Source: Acanthococcus lagerstroemiae (lineage: Eukaryota > Arthropoda > Insecta > Hemiptera > Eriococcidae). From it: a stretch of DNA of 64,000 nucleotides. Of the stretch, positions 22,721 to 34,806 are shown piece by piece; the stretch's first letter is position 1; each line of letters opens with the position of its first letter. The stretch covers positions 35,045,214 through 35,109,213 of the forward strand of contig CM063110.1 in the NCBI GenBank assembly GCA_031841125.1. The letters run 5' to 3'. The notes beneath the pieces are model-generated. The model was not told the DNA's origin and ran no database searches. It worked only from the letters and a program-made list of their open reading frames with translations. Position numbers and translations under genes: made by a program.

Positions 22721-23089
22721 TGGGCGCTGCTGGGAAAACGGACCCTTTGTTCGCGTACATTTTGTACGGACAACAGAATCTACTATGGACTAAGGAGCGC
22801 CCGAAAACGATGTTTCACACTAAATCGAGTAAAAAACAATATTTAATGCTTAATTAACACATTAATAGCAAAAATTATTGTAATTAAAAATTTTTTTCAT
22901 GGAAGGTAAATCTTAGTAAACTTTGATGTTAATATTTTTTTCCAACTTCAAACTTTTTTTTTGCTTTGTTTAAAAAATAAAAATAAACGAAATGAAGGGA
23001 TCCTGCACCCCAAACTCCATTTTGAAAATAACGACCACCCTAACGTGAAAGTATGTATACACTTTTGGAAACTTATCTTATACATGCAT

Positions 23090-23205
23090 TATGCTTTTCC
23101 CAGAAATATTTCCTAAAATCCTTGCCCGCTTTTCCACATTATCCACTACTTTCCCAGAACTGGACACCCAGTTAGTTGCTTTATTTGCCAGTAGACACTT
23201 TGTAG
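23090..23205. repeat. T-family remnant (right end)
   Basis: Filler words TTTCCCAGAA and TTTTCCAC precede CCAGTAGACACTTTG at about 23189-23203, a diverged T-family right terminus. The left end is not clear. Confidence 0.4.
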
Positions 23206-24757
23206 GCAGAAATCGGCATTTTTATCAACCTGATCGACGTTATTCGTGTACCCGGTCACCGATCTCGTTAGAGAAGTTCGGACGAAATGTGCCACGTCAA
23301 CGTCAGCCATGTTGATTGGCGCACGTAATGAAGAATAGCCGCCTTTACAAATGCTCGCCGTAACCGAAGAAAATATTAGAAAAATTGCACAAACGCATTT
23401 AAAATTGATAGTACGAGCGAGTTGACGCGCCGAGTGTGATACAATAGAACAGGGAAACAGTTCATGGATTAAATTTTCACGAAGCGCTAAATTATTCATC
23501 CTGTAAAGGGAATGCGTAATTTTTTCGTTTCGATTTAAGACCGAACGACACGACCCGATACAACACGACAAGGCACGCCTTTCGTGTATCATCAAATATG
23601 TACAAATCTGTCACACACCATATTATGTTCCTTCTCCATCGCGGCCGATTTAAGGCAACGTTTCTTATTTATTATTTTAACCCCCAATAACAATATCCCA
23701 GGCCAAGGGGCGTCATTAAACGTGTCGAAATGCGGCCGATCTTCACTAGCCAAGTGCCAGCCAACTTCTGCAGCTACCGAACAGGTTGATTCGCGGAAAG
23801 ATGGCGGCTCTATGGCATCTCCATCACAGCGACGACGAATGGACGCACGAAATTGAATTTCGCTTATATTGAATTTAGCGCCGCATAAAACACGAAAATC
23901 GAGAAAGATTTCATTTACAACCCGAGGCAGGCGTTGCCCCCTTCGTCGGACTTCCCATCTTCTCTCGCCACTGCCCATTCCGCGCTGTAATTTGATAATA
24001 GTTTAATTAAAATTCTGAGCCGACTACCTTTTCATTTAACGTGGCTGTTTTTCATTTTCCTCTTATTATTATTTTCTTCGTATACTATTGTTGTTTTTAT
24101 TTATTTTTAATACCTCAATTTTTTTTCCCCTTTTCTTCTGTCTTTTTTAAAAATTTATTATTTAACCTGTCTACGAGCCACGACGAACCGGTTTAACATC
24201 GTAGAATCCGTAACACAGAACCGCGAGTGTGGAACGTGAACTAATTCGAATGGTACACTGTGTATTTCGTTTTCGGTGATTGATGATACGTAATCGTCTT
24301 CTCTTTACACAGCACTGGGCCGGAGAAGAAACAGAGAAGAAAATACGAGCCCGTCTTCTGTTAATTTAAACGAGTGCCACAGAAACGCAGCCGCGTAAAT
24401 AACTCCGAAGGCAGATGTAAATTGTGCACGCGAAGTAATTTGGCTCTATTAGCACGGTTCGCGTGATTTCTGTCGCGAATGTTTCGAGTCGAGTCATTTC
24501 GAAAAAGTGGGGAGACAAGGAAAAGAGCGGCCCTACTTGCAGATGAAACAGAGTTGCACACAACCCGTCGCCACAAATGCAAAATTCGATTTACAAATTG
24601 GATTTGACTACTTTAAAGAGGCAATGCGCACTGCAGCGTATCGAATAAAGTTACTTCGTTTGTCTACAAATGGCTCCGCCTCAGTGCTGCTGCTTCCAAG
24701 AATCGGATACTAAAACGATTCCGAACTCATATAATCACAATCACCCTTATTGGGAAC
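23206..24757. other. CpG-rich block, possible promoter or 5' region
   Basis: The sequence is visibly richer in CG dinucleotides than its surroundings and has no repeat that I recognise. Overlapping minus-strand frames at 23146-23595 and 23592-23978 are fairly long for this region but show no known domain. A YY1-like start context lies at 23797-23809. I cannot show that it is transcribed. Confidence 0.35.
23801..23872 (+). CDS. Possible short upstream ORF or first coding segment (23 codons)
   Basis: AAAGATGGCGGCT at 23797-23809 matches the AAnATGGCGGC type of start that combines a YY1 site with a strong initiator context. The frame reads MAALWHLHHSDDEWTHEIEF, then RLY and TGA at 23870-23872. 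No GT donor that would extend it is evident. I do not recognise the peptide. It could be a uORF, a chance match, or the start of a gene whose other exons lie outside. Confidence 0.2.
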   Translation: MAALWHLHHSDDEWTHEIEFRLY

Positions 24758-25582
24758 TAGCTGAATTACCCGTCCTTCGGACGGGCTCAAACATATGCAT
24801 TAGTACATATGAAACGAAATAACGTGTAAATTCCCATACAGAAAGAAAACAGGCGTTCGGAAAAAAATAAAGGAAATGAAACATGATATTGTTTTTTCCT
24901 AAAATGGATAAGTTTTGTAATCTTTGGAAATTAAATAGAATTGCCCATTCTTCTCTATCTCCAAAATGAGATATGATCGAATTATCCTGTACATTTCACG
25001 TTCTCAATAGAAGTACTGAGCGGTACTTTTGCCCAAACATATGCAATAGTATGAAACGAAATTACTTGTAAATTCCCATATAGATATAAACAGGCTTATA
25101 CTCGTACTTATATTATATGTTTTGATAATTTTCTTTAATGAAAGAAAATAAAGCAAGAAATTGTTTTTTCATAAATGTGTAAGCTTTGTAATCTTTGAAA
25201 ACTAAATCGGATTACCCGTTCTTCTCTATCTAAAAAATAAGAAGTGATCAAATTATCCTGTACATTTCACGACCTCAATAGGAGTACTGAGGGTGTTTTT
25301 GTTCATTGTCACGCCCTGCTTCAACAGTAATAAATATTAGCTATCATAAATAACTATTACTACTTGTGACAGTTACTTCTGAGTTTTAAGCTCTTTTGGA
25401 TTTTTGGTGAATTTTTTCCCAAAAGTTCTCAAAACCCAAGATTGAGTGCTGCTCCCAATTATGGGTATTTTCTGATTCTCCAACAATTCCCTATAAAATA
25501 TCCTCGCAAATGACACTGAGGCCTTCTAAGTTGTTCAAAATTCCAGGTGGAATTTTCTCGATCCGAACAACTTTTGAAAATA

Positions 25583-25612
25583 CCAATTATGGGTCGACCC
25601 ATATTAATTGGC
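25583..25612. other. Interrupted palindrome around TGGGTCGACCCA
   Basis: CCAATTA-TGGGTCGACCCA-TATTAATTGG is a near-palindrome with a perfect 12-bp centre. ACCAATTGTGGGTC-type words recur at about 25800-25840 and form a small repeat cluster. Confidence 0.6.
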
Positions 25613-27000
25613 AACGACCCACAATTGATACGAAATTTTTTGATATACCCACAATTGGTAAGTATAATAAATCAAATGAAAAATAATGTAGTTTACTTAA
25701 GTAAGCATTTCAAATTTATTTTAAAAACACGTTGACTCGTCTTATTTGACTTTTAAGTATTTTAAAAACACATTAAAGTCGTGTAAATTCACAGTACCAA
25801 TAATGGGTCTGAAAAAAGGTAGTACCAATTGTGGGTCGGGCTAAAGTTTGATTAGAAAAAGTAACTGAAAAAACGTGAAATTTGGTCTTATAAGTTAAAG
25901 TATCACTTGTACTACACTTTTCATTCGATTACCCGATCATTCACTTTGATTTTTCGCGATTCCCCCATTTTTTGAATTCCTTTATTCTTTCCGCACACAC
26001 ATATATGTGGACCGAAATCGAAAACTCAAGCGGAAAAATGTTCCCTAGACTCTCCTCTACACAACCATATATAATACGTTGAGAAAATATTAATTTAAAG
26101 TACTTATCGATCGTTTTTCACAGAATTGATATTTCACACACATGAAAAATAAGGCATGTTTTGATAACAACTTTGAAAAAAAATTCCATCACAACAAACA
26201 CATTGAGTTATGAACTTGAAACCAACATGGATAGTGTAAAACATGTTAGTCCTTCGAATGGAATAGGTTTCACGGTTGTCCAATGCCTCGATCTAGCGAG
26301 AAAACGCGTTTTCAAAAAAAGGACTCACGATTGATGCTAGACTCAGAATATAGGTAGCTTACCTTACTATTACTATTTTTAATAAAATATTTCAGAATAG
26401 ACCTCAGAGGATAAAAGTTTGAATGGTGATGGTTTACAGTATTATAACCTATTCAACGCTGGCGTTTCTATAATTTGCACAGTCCCCGTCAGAGGCATTC
26501 AAAAACATTAATTATAGATAGATAACAACTTTGATAACAGTTTGTATGTTTGTGTCACAGGTCGCGCTATATGTTCTTCTTATCATTGTATGCAGTGCAA
26601 TTGTAATTTCGCATTTTGAAAATGCCTAGCCGGTATACTTATCATCTAAATCTCTTTAATCTCTTCAATTAATGAAAAATAAAGCAAAAAAGTATTTGTA
26701 AAATAAAAGTTTGACAGTTAAAAAAAAAAAAAAAAGAGAGAAAAACCACTAAAAGATACGACGCTAGCGCTTCTACAATTTGCCCAGTCCCAGTCAGATG
26801 AAATAAAAAAAAGTATTATTTGTAAAATATATTAAAAGTTTGATAGTAAAAAAACGCAACATGAAATATCTACTTACATCTCTTTAATCTTCTCAATAAA
26901 TGAAAAATGAAGCAAAAAAATGTTTGTAAAATTAAAGATCTATAGTAAAAAAACGCAACATGAACTGAGTTTTGAACTTGGTATATCTATCTCCCAACCG

Positions 27001-27397
27001 GATGCGCAATCAGTTACCCTAGTTACCCGCAGAAAAGTCACCCATTTGCAACCGTCAGTTGGACGCTGTTAAGCGCAAGGGAACCAGCTGACATTTGTAA
27101 GCAAAATGATTTATTAATATCGTTATTGGTAAGTGCATAAAAAGCATAATTTTTCAAAATTTGCCCACCGATTCAAAAATGCGCACTCACGTTGAAAAAA
27201 TCTTATCCGTAAATGCTATGTCACATAGTTTCTACATGGCTCGTGAACTTCGAATCATGTGTTCTCAAAAAACAGATTTTACTGGTTGGTTCCCTTATGC
27301 TTAACAGCGTCCAGTTACCCTCAGATTACCCAGAAACCTGTCAGTTACCCTTGGTTCCCTTTCAGTTACTTGGGTAACTGGCGGGATTCTGCGCATC
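27001..27397. mobile_element. MITE with GATGCGCA termini and GTTACCC-rich arms
   Basis: It begins GATGCGCAATCAGTTACCC and ends with a complement of GATGCGCAGAATCCCG. The arms also share GGACGCTGTTAAGC, then AAGGGAACCA (27061-27086 against 27287-27312). It is nested between repeated units of the surrounding element. The frame at 27259-27465 is non-coding arm sequence. Confidence 0.75.
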
Positions 27398-28113
27398 AGA
27401 AAGTCAGTACGTTTTATGTCACAGTTATCAAAAAATGTTCACGCCATAAGCCTGCTAGGGAATAGATGAGACATTTTAAAAAAGATTTCCTTCAGTAATA
27501 CCTGAGAACACTGGTGAGGAAAAATCGAGACTTGTCTTTATATATTACTTTAATCTCTTTAATAAATGAAAAATGAAGCAAAAAGTATTTGTAAAATGAA
27601 AATTTGATAGTAAAAAACGACACATGGCCTAAGTTTTGAACACATGAAGCCCTACAAAAGGATTTGTGAAGTAAAAGTTCAATAATAAAAAAACGCAACA
27701 TAGCCTGATCAACTGCAGTATGTACACTGAGAAAGAAACCCTGATCGTTCTATATTCACGATGTGTTATATAAAATACTTCCTGCTGGTCACACTGATCA
27801 CTCTAAACCACCGCACTTCCCGCTGTCGCCTACATGCCAATGTATACAACCGGCAAACTATTCGCTTCAAAACGAAAATGAACCTTGTCTTACCCCTGTG
27901 CAATTACACCTCCGAAAGATCCACAAAAGTCGTCACTTTTTGGTAACTTTTGAGCTTATTTGTGACTTAAGTACACAACATTGTAATTTTTTTTTTCGCT
28001 ACGAACCTTGTACTCGTCATTTCCTGTTTAATGGTACAACTTTCAACGAAATTGGTTCAGCGGTTGAAGCGTCTACTGGCGCCCAGAAACAGCAACTTTC
28101 CTTTATATAATAG

Positions 28114-30529
28114 ATTCGGAAATGATTTTCCCTGACTTGTCCAGGTTTCCCAAGCCAATTTATTTAGTTTGCCAGACCATTCAAGTACAAATTACACATG
28201 CAAAGGGGGGGGGGGGGATCAAATTTTTTCGAACATCGTGAGCGGCGAATATATCGTCAATCACTCCACAAACTTTTTTTTTTTTTTTACTATCGTGTAC
28301 TTATGAAGCTGTGGCAGAGAGGGTGTAAAAATTTTAAATGGAAATGAAAGCGCTCTATGGGGTGCAGCGTGGTGCTATGTCAATTGAACTGGTTGGAACT
28401 AAATGGGATCAAGTCCAAATAATCGCACTTTTCAGGAAGCAAAAAAACTGTATCGTGGAATACGTCCTTCAAGGTGGCGGTAGAGGGACCGGAAAAGACG
28501 ACTTTTAAGCCCGATCTCGTTGAATAAAATTTTGATGGACCGAAGCTGGTGGGGGTGCTCAAAGTTTTTGGACTTGACCCCTTTTGGTCCTGAACCATTT
28601 TTTTGCAGTTTTACGACTCGAATTTGCCCACCCCCTTTTTTTAGCCAGACATAAAGCGGTCACTTTACTCTTGGTTCCATTCCAATCGAGCAAAATCTCT
28701 GCTTGTAAGAAAAAAAGTTCTAAAGCTGCATTGGAAAATTGCGATTTCGTTTCTGAAAATAGCACTTTTCAGGTATAAAAATGCAAAAACGATGGTGGGC
28801 CGGAATTTTTCATTTTATTTCTATTTTTTACACTAACATACACAATTTTCGAACAATTTCTGGAAAAAATCCATTTTTTGAAAAAGTTTTATTACATAAA
28901 AATGAAAGAAAGCGATGTAGCCACAAAGTACTTCCCCAGCTGTTTCACGAAATTTTGATCACACCAGCAGATCCGCGATACTTTAATACGTAATCCGTGA
29001 AAAAAGCAAAAACGACAAAAGTGGACTACACCCCTATTAGTTCTAACCGATTCAATTACCGTCATAGATATTTTTTTCGTGTGACCTAACGCCGACCGTG
29101 AACGGGTGGGGGGGGGAAATAATAAAATTCGAAAATTTGTTTACAGGTTTCCGAGGTCGCTGCATTCGATTTTAGGGATAATTTTTGGATCCTGTCCCTC
29201 CTGGTGCGACCCATGAGGTAGCAAGAGCGTAAGACAAGCAACGGTTGACTCGAAATTCACCCTTTCTTAATAAAGCCACCGAATAGGGTAAAAATACAGT
29301 CTTATTTATTCAAAGTGTTGCTAATAGAAAATAACATCGCAAAAAATTTTCAACTGAAAACGTACAGGAGCATAAATTTGGTCCAGATTAAAAATCGGAA
29401 GCGATATTCGAAATCAGCGACACAAACCACCCTTATTTCGATACTTCGTGCCATTTTTCGCCGGAGAAGCTGAATCCGTATTACGACAGTGCTCTGGAAG
29501 GGGTCGGATAAAAATATCTGAGGCGACATTCAAAATTAGCGACTCAGCAGAGCTCGGTTGGCTATCCTGTCCAAAAAATTGACTTTAGAATCTAGTAAAG
29601 AATTTGAAACTTGAGGAAAACTAGAGTAACCGAAATTAGCCACTCCCTCGTGAAGCCTAAATTGTTTAGGAGGAGGGAAAATAACTATAAAAATGAATTT
29701 TGGAACCCAAGTGAAAAAGCAGCGGCATATCTAACGACAAATGCTATGAAAGTAAAAAGGTGGATAGGATCAGGAAAATTATGGCACCAGGGGAGGCGGA
29801 AGAGGCTTCAATTTAAGAGTATCGACAGATACAATATAAGGTCTTATATTTGAAAACAATGGACTCTTTTGTAACGCGATAATAATTCTGTATTACGCGG
29901 TCTTTAGATTTTTTTTCCTTCAAATTTTGTGGATTAATTACTCTTCCTCCAAAATCTCGTAAGTCCCTTTCATTCACCCGTATCTACATTTGCGAATGAG
30001 AGGGGAACTGAAGACATACCCGATGGTAGGATGTCCCAGACAGTGAATTCATTGGTTTTCAAATTTTCGTTTCATTACGACTTTCTCAAAAAAATTTTTA
30101 TACTGGAGAGAGGAGTTAGACCGAATATTTTTTTTTCGCGTCTTTTCGGGCCGATTTTCAGATTCCCGCGAACAGGATGAGATTAAAACATGAAACACGA
30201 AACAGCTGATATTGGGAGAAGTGTATAGGGATTGGTTCGCGTTTCGTCATATTTTTCGTGAAATGGTTCGTGAAAAGTCACGAAATACGTTAAAACAGAA
30301 ATATGTAGATGCCAAACGAATAACACGAAAACGATTTCATCACACTAACACACTCTGTACCACTGAGATAGAAGAGGGGGCTTGTATTACCCGTATTACC
30401 CACGTCCTTTTCCTGTGAAAGAAAAAAGATAAGAAAATTGCCTGAGCGAAGCGAAGGAAAAACTTTTTAAATAAGAAATAGGATAAAATCTGTTTGAAAA
30501 ACTACAGAATTTCGCAGTCGATTTTTTTT
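28114..30529. other. Unassigned sequence
   Basis: G runs lie at 28205-28217 and 29108-29116. 29145-29190 (GGTTTCCGAGGTCGCTGCAT) is a single unit of the repeat arrayed at 59840-60480. The frames at 28380-28765 have no recognisable domain. Confidence 0.4.
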
Positions 30530-30624
30530 ACAAAATGCCATAACCTTTTGTGAAAAATGCTAAAAATTCCAAAATATCCTGACTTTTCCAGTTCTTCCAG
30601 ATTTTCCAGAGAATGGACATCCTG
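30530..30624. repeat. T-family remnant (right end)
   Basis: TCCTGACTTTTCCAG, TTCTTCCAGATTTTCCAG and the terminal ATGGACATCCTG match the filler and end of T elements. It abuts the truncated 3' UTR of the RTE copy. Confidence 0.5.
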
Positions 30625-30659
30625 ATCTACAACTGTATTTCCATTTCCGATATGGAACC

Positions 30660-31500
30660 CGGATTAGGGCTCACGCAATTATTCCCGGCCCATGAAGAGC
30701 AAAGATTTCTTGCAACCGATCCCATTCTTGCCTGTTTTTTGAAATTTTTTGATAATTTCGCGTTTTTAGGAATTTGTTGTCATCCTTCCACCTTAGTTTT
30801 TGACCCCCCTTTTCCTCTTGTAGTTTAGAGGTTGCCAAAAGGTGGCTCTTTAGGTTCATCGGTCGTCCGCGAGGCGGGAGACGTGACCTGCCCACTTCCA
30901 TTTCGTGCGACGGATGTGCCTTATTACGTCAACGTTATGCCTCAGTTCGTTCCTTATCGTTTCTATTTTAATAAGATCTTTTTCCTTAATATACCTAGTA
31001 TGGAGCGTTCCAAGTTGTTTTGGGTAGTCCTTATTCTATTAAGGATTTTTTTCACACAAGGTCCAGGTTTGGTATCCATATGTTGACGTTGGGACTACAC
31101 ATGCGTTAAAAATTTGACTTTTGTGGGTGAGATTGTAGGGGCCTTTGAAGATTTCTCTTAGTGACCAGTATTTGGCCCAAGCTTCAGTGATTCTTGTATT
31201 AATTTCTTTTTCCATGTGTTTTGTAAAAGCTATTTTTTGGCAAAGGTAAGTCCCTTCGCTTGCTGTGCCTAAAATTTTTCCATTTATTTCTATTGGTTTT
31301 AGTTTTTTATCTTTGGTTAATCGTATCGTTTTCTGAGCGTTGATATGAAGTCCTGCTTTCGCACTGTATTCGTTCAATTCGTACATCATTTCTGCTAGTT
31401 CTATTTCTGATTCGGAAAATAGGGTAATATCATCGGCGAATCTTAAATTTGTGATTTTTGTACCATTCATGTTCAGTCCTTTTCCTTCTGGCCACCGAAG
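30660..31500 (-). mobile_element. RTE-type LINE, reverse transcriptase core to C-terminus (broken)
   Basis: The minus-strand frame has LRFADDITLFSESEIELAEM with the catalytic FADD at 31429-31440, then GLHINAQKT and the CVVPTSTYGYQTWTL segment. After frame breaks near 31040 come KWKWAGHVSRL and KLRWKDDNKF, then EWDRLQEIFA, with a natural stop at 30671-30673. These are the YxDD-type palm motif and the conserved tail of RTE-like RTs. The 5' part (endonuclease and RT fingers) is missing, so this is a 5'-truncated dead copy, as expected from incomplete reverse transcription. Confidence 0.9.
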
Positions 31501-33060
31501 CGATACTTCAAACGGTAGTTTTTGGAGTCAGGGGTGCGGAGTCTGAAGAGCCACTCTGGCATGCGTACAATGCCACAGGCTCCACCCAACATCCTAAAGA
31601 CAGGAACGAACACTATTAATCGAAATTCGGCGGAGAATTTTCCACACCGAGAATTACCCTGTTATTCGGGTGTAAGTACTCGTACTAATAAACTATACAA
31701 GCGTAAACCTGCTAGGGAGATGTGACCAGTTACTGATGATTTTAAAATAGCTAATTTTCCACTTCGTCTGAAAAACACGACCATCGTAAAATGCGGTTTA
31801 TATTTATATTTCTGATACCGCGCGGCACATAGTGATTCTTTGCTATTGAGACAACCGGTTGGCCGGGGTTGAGTACAACTGTCTCATCGCACACCGTCCA
31901 AGAGGATAGCAGTGCGTCCCTACCGGCCAAAACTGGATTTGAAAATTTCACCAATAAACATCGACCATTATGAAATCATCGGGGCGATACTAAACGGAAT
32001 AATCGATATTATCGTTTTCCTTTGTTTTCAGAATTAATTACCCAAAAGAATTCCCATTAATGGTTTTCCGTCTACTGATAACCAATTGTGAACACGTGAA
32101 TGGAATATTATAAAATGGACGAATTCGATTCGAATGTCTGATAAACATGATTACAGAAGTAGATCAGCAGTTGAGTTTAACGGCTACTCTGTCCTGGCTA
32201 TTAATCTCGGGGCACTGGCATCCACTGGTTAATGGTGTCCCCTTCTCGTAGATTTCACTCAGTCTTGCGAGAAAATATAGAAATTCGTGTTTGTTGCCTC
32301 CAAGTTCGAATGTGGAGGCGGAAATGCTAACCCTTGAGTTGCACCTTCATCGCTCAAGTCACAGGGATAGTAACTCCGTACCATATACAACAAATAGTTA
32401 CTTTTATCTGTTACGAAATAGCAGCTAACAATCCGGCAGCGACGATAAAAGTTGACGTGTACTATTTTCAGAAACTTTTGCGAGTAACAATGATAAGATT
32501 TTACCATAATAACACATTTATCTAGAACAAAGTAAATATTTATTTTAAAAGTCTATTTGACCCGTAGAAACGTGCGACCATCTTGAGAATAAATGTGTAC
32601 AGACAACAGGATAGGACGGCCGTAAGAAATTCGTCTTCAAAGTTCATCAGTAGACAGCGTGTTAAAAAGTTGAATATGGAAAACGGAAAATCGATAATTC
32701 GAAGAGGAAAATTAATTCGTTTTTTTCCTTTTCTTTTTAGCGTAGTCTTTTCACTTGTAATTATACCAAAATGTAACGGCGAAGCGGGGAGAAGCAATCC
32801 TGATCTCTGAAGACGCGCTAAAAAAGATGTATAACCTTCATTTATTCGCGCCCACTTCATTTTATTGAGAAATTTTTTTCGCGAGCAGCAAAAGTACTTC
32901 CGAAGTTCTTCGTTTTCTCGTAATTAATTTCAACCCCTCGCGAAACCGAATCGAAAACCACTTACAAAAACACTCGAGTCGCAAACATTCTGGTTATCGT
33001 CTACAAATTTGTTTGAAAGAAAATTATATGCTTTTGTACCCAAATAAAAAAAATTTCCAC
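31501..33060. other. Unassigned sequence
   Basis: No gene recognised. AAACCTGCTAGGGAGATG near 31707 resembles AAGCCTGCTAGGGAATAG at 27449, a possible shared repeat end. The frames at 32540-32860 on both strands show no domain. Confidence 0.35.
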
Positions 33061-33485
33061 GGAAATTTCAATTAACAACACGGCTGCAGAATGCAGTTGC
33101 GCAGGGCGCAGCAAAGATCAAGATCAACATGGCTGAAGAAAAAAAGAGATAAATTTCCATAGAAATGTCAACCACTGAACTGAATTGTCACCGTGAAGAG
33201 CTAAATCATGGCTTCACGTCGGGGGGCATGGAAATTTCTATCAACAACACGACTGCAGACTGCATTCGCGCAGCAATAACATGGCTGCAAATTGTGAATA
33301 TCAACCACTGAATTCGTGTCGGGGGAGCGTGTCGGGAGGAGCGTTACGGGTTTCGCTCCAGTATACCCAGTTGTAAAAGCATAATATAAAATGCTAAAAT
33401 AAATTTTCATTGAAATGTCAACCACTGAATTCGTGTCGGGGAGCGTTACAGGTTTGCTCAAGTATTCCCAGTAGTAAAAGCATAT
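33061..33485 (+). repeat. Composite repeat, modules 1 and 2 (copy 4, internally duplicated)
   Basis: GGCTGCAGAATGCAGTTGCG, AAGATCAAGATCAACATGGC and AAATTTCCATAGAAATGTCA recur, followed by GAATTCGTGTCGGGGGAGCG, GCGTTACGGGTTTCGCTC and CAGTATACCCAGTTGTAAAA. The module 1 head and the module 2 tail each appear twice. Module 3 is absent. Confidence 0.75.
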
Positions 33486-34289
33486 AAAATGCTAAAAAAT
33501 TGAAAATTTCGAAATTCGTTCCCCAGACATCGGATTTCGCGAAATTTCTCGAGGGGTCTCCCCGTTCCCTACGACATTCGGTGCGCTCCTTCCTCCGAGA
33601 AGTATTACCTTGTGTAGGCTAAGAGAAAAATATACTTGAGGTGTGGAATAAGCAGATCGTCTTAGGAAAAAAGTACAGTGAAGTTGTAAGGTTCAGTTTT
33701 TTTCTGGGTGAAACCTGAGACTCTCCCAACCTTCACAAGAAAAGAAGGCTTGAACGTAGTGCCATCATTCTATATGCGAAGGTATCGCATATGAGGTGTT
33801 GTTTTGGGTTGTTGATTTCGAATATCCCGTTGGATTTTGATCCGGCTCAGATTTGGGCCTCAAAATTGAAACTTCACTCTTCAGATGGGCGAAACTGAGT
33901 GCACTTCACTGGAGGAATGCAAGCGTATCAAAACAAGGGTGTTTGGAGTTATTGGATTTTTAATATTTCTTCAAATAAACAGATTACTGATTCGGACGTA
34001 ATTTGGGTCTTGGATCTCAACAACCAAATTTCACCCGTTGAAGGGGCCAAATCAACATGGCTTGAAAACTCAAAGGAGAATCAATATACAGTTTGTTCGG
34101 GTCCGTGATTTGGACAATGGCATTATATCTTGTACCGCTTTCTATTTGTTTTAAAATCAAAATTTCAGACTCGAGAGGAGGCAAAATTTATTCCGAGTGG
34201 CGGGATGAGGGAGGACAAGAAGGCAACTTATCCCCTTAGGATTTTCTTCTTTCCTCCATCTTCTTTCCACTTATTATACATTTAGGGTT
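33486..34289. other. Unassigned sequence
   Basis: No gene seen. 34198-34250 resembles 13330-13375 (GGCAACTTA-CCCCT). Confidence 0.4.
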
Positions 34290-34806
34290 TTAATATTGTC
34301 TCGGTGGTCAAGTACAAACAGCAAGATCAAAATACTAAGTGTCGTATACCCAATCCTGACTTACAGAGCTCAGACGTGGTCGCTTACTAAAAACCAACTA
34401 AACAGGATACAAGTGACACAGAGAAAAATGTTGAGAAGTGTACTCGGAATAAGGCAGAGAGAAAAAGTGAGTTTTAAGGAACTAATGGAGCAATCAAGAA
34501 ACCGTGATATAGCTTACAAAATGAAGAAATTGAATTTGATTACGCGGGGCACTTGTACAGATCTGATCCAAATGGCTGGAGAAAAACAGTTCTAGATTGG
34601 GTTCCATTACAACATAAAAGTAAGAAGGGTAGACCCCCAACTAGACAGCGATATAAAATAATAAAAATGGTGGGAATGCTTTGGGGAAGAGCCGCGGAAA
34701 ATCGGGAAAGGTAGAGAAAGGTGGGGGGAGGCCTATGCTCAACGTTGGGTAGAGTAGGGCACGCTATACTCTCTTCTCAGTACAGGCTGTATTATAATAA
34801 AAAAAA
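34290..34806 (+). mobile_element. RTE-type LINE, C-terminal end and tail (broken)
   Basis: The plus frame from 34296 reads PILTYRAQTWSLTKNQ, then QRKMLRSVLGIRQREKVSFK. After a frame change near 34535 it continues YAGHLYRSDPNGWRKTVLDW, GRPPTRQRYK and GRAAENRER. An in-frame TAG at 34711-34713 replaces the usual Trp. The last segment, EAYAQRWVE, is in another frame with its stop at 34755-34757. An AATAAAAAAAAG tail follows at about 34795-34807. The motif order matches RTE-like LINEs. The copy is 5'-truncated. Confidence 0.85.

Larger units (their letters stand above)
19086..23043. mobile_element. Candidate 3.96-kb transposon bounded by inverted arms of about 115 bp
   Basis: The left arm at 19086-19205 begins TTAGGGTGGTCGTTATTT. 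The right arm, about 22925-23043, is its reverse complement with substitutions and one short gap; GCAGGATCCCT and a T-rich block are shared. TTA/TAA at the junctions would fit a TA target duplication. No transposase is visible inside, so it would be non-autonomous. It encloses a SINE, a T-family element, a module 3 piece and an ACTAAC array. Two independent solo copies in opposite orientation would look the same. Confidence 0.5.
24758..28113 (+). mobile_element. Candidate composite non-autonomous element with internal repeats
   Basis: The left end CTAGCTGAATTACCCG contains a perfect 7-bp hairpin (CCCGTCC TTC GGACGGG, 24769-24785). The right end GGTTCAGCGGTTGAAGCG ... CTTTATATAATAGAT resembles the 3' end of a widespread arthropod repeat type. 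Inside, about 250-bp duplicated blocks start AAACATATGCA at about 24790 and 25038. Further units carry CTCTTTAAT ... AATGAAAAAT-AAGCAAAAA at about 26651, 26880 and 27550. Treating this as one element is inference; several nested copies are equally possible. Confidence 0.4.

Noticed and set aside
23146..23595. 149-codon minus-strand frame
   Set aside because: No recognisable domain, composition like the surroundings, and its right part overlaps a T-family remnant. Kept only as a note in the CpG-rich block.
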